From the NCBI RefSeq assembly GCF_963576615.1, contig NC_088714.1:35567143-35631142 (forward strand): a DNA stretch of 64,000 nt, given 5' to 3'. Below are positions 61,325 to 64,000 of the stretch, piece after piece. The position numbers and the translations under genes are program-made. Every line of letters starts with the position of its first letter. The first letter of the stretch is position 1. This stretch comes from Watersipora subatra (Eukaryota; Bryozoa; Gymnolaemata; Cheilostomatida; Watersiporidae). The notes beneath the pieces were generated by a model. The model did not search any database. It was not told the DNA's origin and saw only the letters and a program-made list of their open reading frames with translations.

Positions 61325-61410
61325 ATTAGCAGCTGATTAGCAGCTGATTAGCTCAGCGACTAAGAGCATCCATCTAATAATCTGAATTTTATCGATTTTA
61401 GCCTCACATT
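61325..61410 (+). mobile_element. tRNA-derived SINE head
   Basis: Box-A-like gattagctcagcgactaag at 61345-61363 and a worn box B (ttatcgattttagcc, 61389-61403). It is preceded by three direct copies of agctgattagc. There is no complete cloverleaf. Confidence 0.5.
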
Positions 61411-61434
61411 AGATGATTGCGTGGTGTTGCTTAG

Positions 61435-64000
61435 GTAACAAAAGTATGATTGGTTACAATTAGTAGATAAAGTATGATTCGTTACAATGGCTAGAGAAAG
61501 TATGATTGGTTAGAATGGGTAGATTAAGTATGATTTGTTACAATGGGTAGAAAAAGTATGATTGGTTACAATGGGTAGATAAAGTATGATTGGTTACAGT
61601 GGGTAGATAAAGTATGATTGGTTACAATGGGTAGATAAAGTATGATTGGTTACAATGGGTAGATTAAGTATGATTTGTTACAATGGCTAGAGAAAGTATG
61701 ATTTGTTAGAATGGGTAGATTAAGTATGATTTGTTACAATGGGTAGATAAAGTATGATTGGTTACAATGGGTAGATAAAGTATGATTGGTTACAATGGGT
61801 AGATAAAGTATGATTGGTTACAATGTGTAGATAAAGTATGATTTGTTCCAATGGGTAGATAAAGTATGATTTGTTACAATGGGTAGATAAAGTATGATTC
61901 GTTACAATAGGTAAATAAAGTATGATTTGTTACGATGGGTAGATAAAGTATGATTTGTTACAATGGGTAGATAAAGTATGATTGATTACAATGGGTAGAT
62001 AAAGTATTATTGGTTACGATGGGTAGATAAAGTATGATTTGTTACAATGGGTAGATAAAGTATGATTTGTTACAATAGGTAAATAAAGTATGATTTGTTA
62101 CAATGGGTAGATAAAGTATGATTTGTTACAATGGGTAGATAAAGTATGATTTGTTACAATGGGTAGATAAAGTATGATTTGTTACAATAGGTAGATAAAG
62201 TATGATTTGTTACAATGGGTAGATAAAGTATGATTGGTTACAATGGGTAGATAAAGTATGATTGGTTACAATGGGTAGATAAAGTATGATTTGTTACAAT
62301 GGGTAGATAAAGTATGATTTGTTTCAATGGGTAGATAAAGTATGATTGGTTACAATGGGTAGATAAAGTATGATTGGTTACAATGGGTAGATAAAGTATG
62401 ATTGGTTACAATGGGTAGATAAAGTATGATTGGTTACAATGGTTAGATAAAGTATGATTTGTTGCAATGGGTAGATAAAGTATGATTGGTTACAATGGGT
62501 AGATAAAGTATGATTTATTACAATGGGTAGATAAAGTATGATTTGTTACAATGGGTAGATAAAGTATGATTTGTTACAATGGGTAGATAAAGTATGATTG
62601 GTTACAATGGGTAGATAAAGTATGATTTGTTACAATGGTTAGATAAAGTATGATTTGTTACAATGGGTAGATAAAGTATGATTTATTACAATGGGTAGAT
62701 AAAGTATGATTTATTACAATGGTTAGATAAAGTATGATTTGTTACAATTGGTAGATAAAGTATGATTTATTACAATGGGTAGATAAAGTATGATTTGTTA
62801 CAATGGGTAGATAAAGTATGATTTGTTACAATGGGTAGATAAAGTATGATTGGTTACAATGGGTAGATAAGGTATGATTGATTACAATGGGTAGATAAAG
62901 TATGATTTGTTACAATGGGTAGATAAAGTGTGATTGGTTACAATGGGTAGATAAAGTATGATTTGTTACAATGGGTAGATAAAGTATGATTTATTACAAT
63001 GGGTAGATAAAGTATGATTTGTTACAAAGGGTAGATAAAGTATGATTTGTTACAATGGGTAGATAAAGTATGATTGGTTACAATGGGTAGATAAAGTATG
63101 ATTTGTTACAATGGTTAGATAAAGTATGATTTGTTACAATGGGTAGATAAAGTATGATTTATTACAATGGGTAGATAAAGTATGATTTATTACAATGGTT
63201 AGATAAAGTATGATTTGTTACAATAGGTAGATAAAGTATGTTTGGTTACAATGGGTAGATATAGTATGATTTGTTACAATAGGTAGATAAAGTATGATTG
63301 GTTACAATGGGTAGATAAAGTATGATTTGTTACAATGGGTAGATAAAGTATGATTTATTACAATGGGTAGATAAAGTATGATTTGTTACAAAGGGTAGAT
63401 AAAGTATGATTTGTTACAATGGGTAGATAAAGTATGATTTGTTACAATGGGTAGATAAAGTATGATTGGTTACAATGGGTAGATAAAGTATGATTTGTTA
63501 CAATGGGTAGATAAAGTATGATTTGTTACAATGGGTAGATAAAGTATGATTGGTTACAATGGGTAGATAAAGTATGATTTGTTACAATGGGTAGATAAAG
63601 TATGATTGGTTACAATGGGTAGATAAAGTATGATTTGTTACAATGGGTAGATAAAGTATGATTTGTTACAATGGGTAGATAAAGTATGATTGGTTACAAT
63701 GGGTAGATAAAGTATGATTTGTTACAATGGTTAGATAAAGTATGATTTGTTACAATGGGTAGATAAAGTATGATTTATTACAATGGGTAGATAAAGTATG
63801 ATTTATTACAATGGTTAGATAAAGTATGATTTGTTACAATTGGTAGATAAAGTATGATTTATTACAATGGGTAGATAAAGTATGATTTGTTACAATGGGT
63901 AGATAAAGTATGATTTGTTACAATTGGTAGATAAAGTATGATTTATTACAATGGGTAGATAAAGTATGATTTGTTACAATGGGTAGATAAAGTATGATTT
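61435..64000. repeat. 28-bp minisatellite, at least 90 copies, runs off the window
   Basis: The unit runs gggtagataaagtatgattg then gttacaat. Common variants are atttgttac, attggttac and atttattac. The array continues past 64000, so its full length is unknown. It lies in the intron after exon C3. Confidence 0.98.

Noticed and set aside
61325..61410. Functional tRNA gene
   Set aside because: Box B is degraded and no cloverleaf closes.

Overview
The window looks like a chromosome segment from an invertebrate animal. GT-AG introns split a small multi-exon gene over tens of kilobases, there are animal-type bZIP and EGF coding sequences, tRNA-derived SINE heads, hAT, Harbinger-like, mariner-like, Mutator-like and TTAA-type DNA elements, an RNase H-bearing LINE remnant and an animal-style Ty1/copia element. 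A lophotrochozoan is my best guess, but nothing here proves it. Adding the array coordinates, roughly one third of the window is minisatellite. Coding sequence is only about 3-4 percent.

Region by region. 1-1840 carries a bZIP transcription factor of the PAR/NFIL3/CES-2 class, essentially in one exon, with a possible short upstream coding exon. 1841-12650 is non-coding and contains four tandem arrays; the largest is a 27-bp array of about 130 copies at 7866-11385. From 12704 to the right edge runs one gene on the + strand: a signal-peptide exon, an exon with a candidate furin site and seven consecutive His codons, two exons for an opening EGF-like pair, and then a repeating set of three exons (A about 168 nt, B 111 nt, C 63 nt; all phase 1 to phase 1). 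The set occurs three times (31970-37743, 44493-50075, 53158-60837), giving ten complete EGF-like domains and an eleventh left open. The gene continues past the window. No known name fits with confidence; it should be a secreted or extracellular multi-EGF protein that grew by duplication of an exon triplet.

Its introns hold nearly everything else. These include a 16-bp CCATGG array, a 58-bp array with a 232-bp higher-order period, and a 69-bp-arm hairpin. There is a hAT element with a perfect 8-bp target duplication, and a second, internally deleted one. A TTAA-flanked element, a Mutator-like element with a 10-bp duplication, a Harbinger-like MITE inside a minisatellite, and a mariner-like MITE whose end became the seed of a minisatellite are also present. 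A 4.4-kb copia element with 181-bp LTRs sits inside a 21-bp array.

All exon joins were made by eye from splice consensus, phase and cysteine pattern. No alignment or database search was run.
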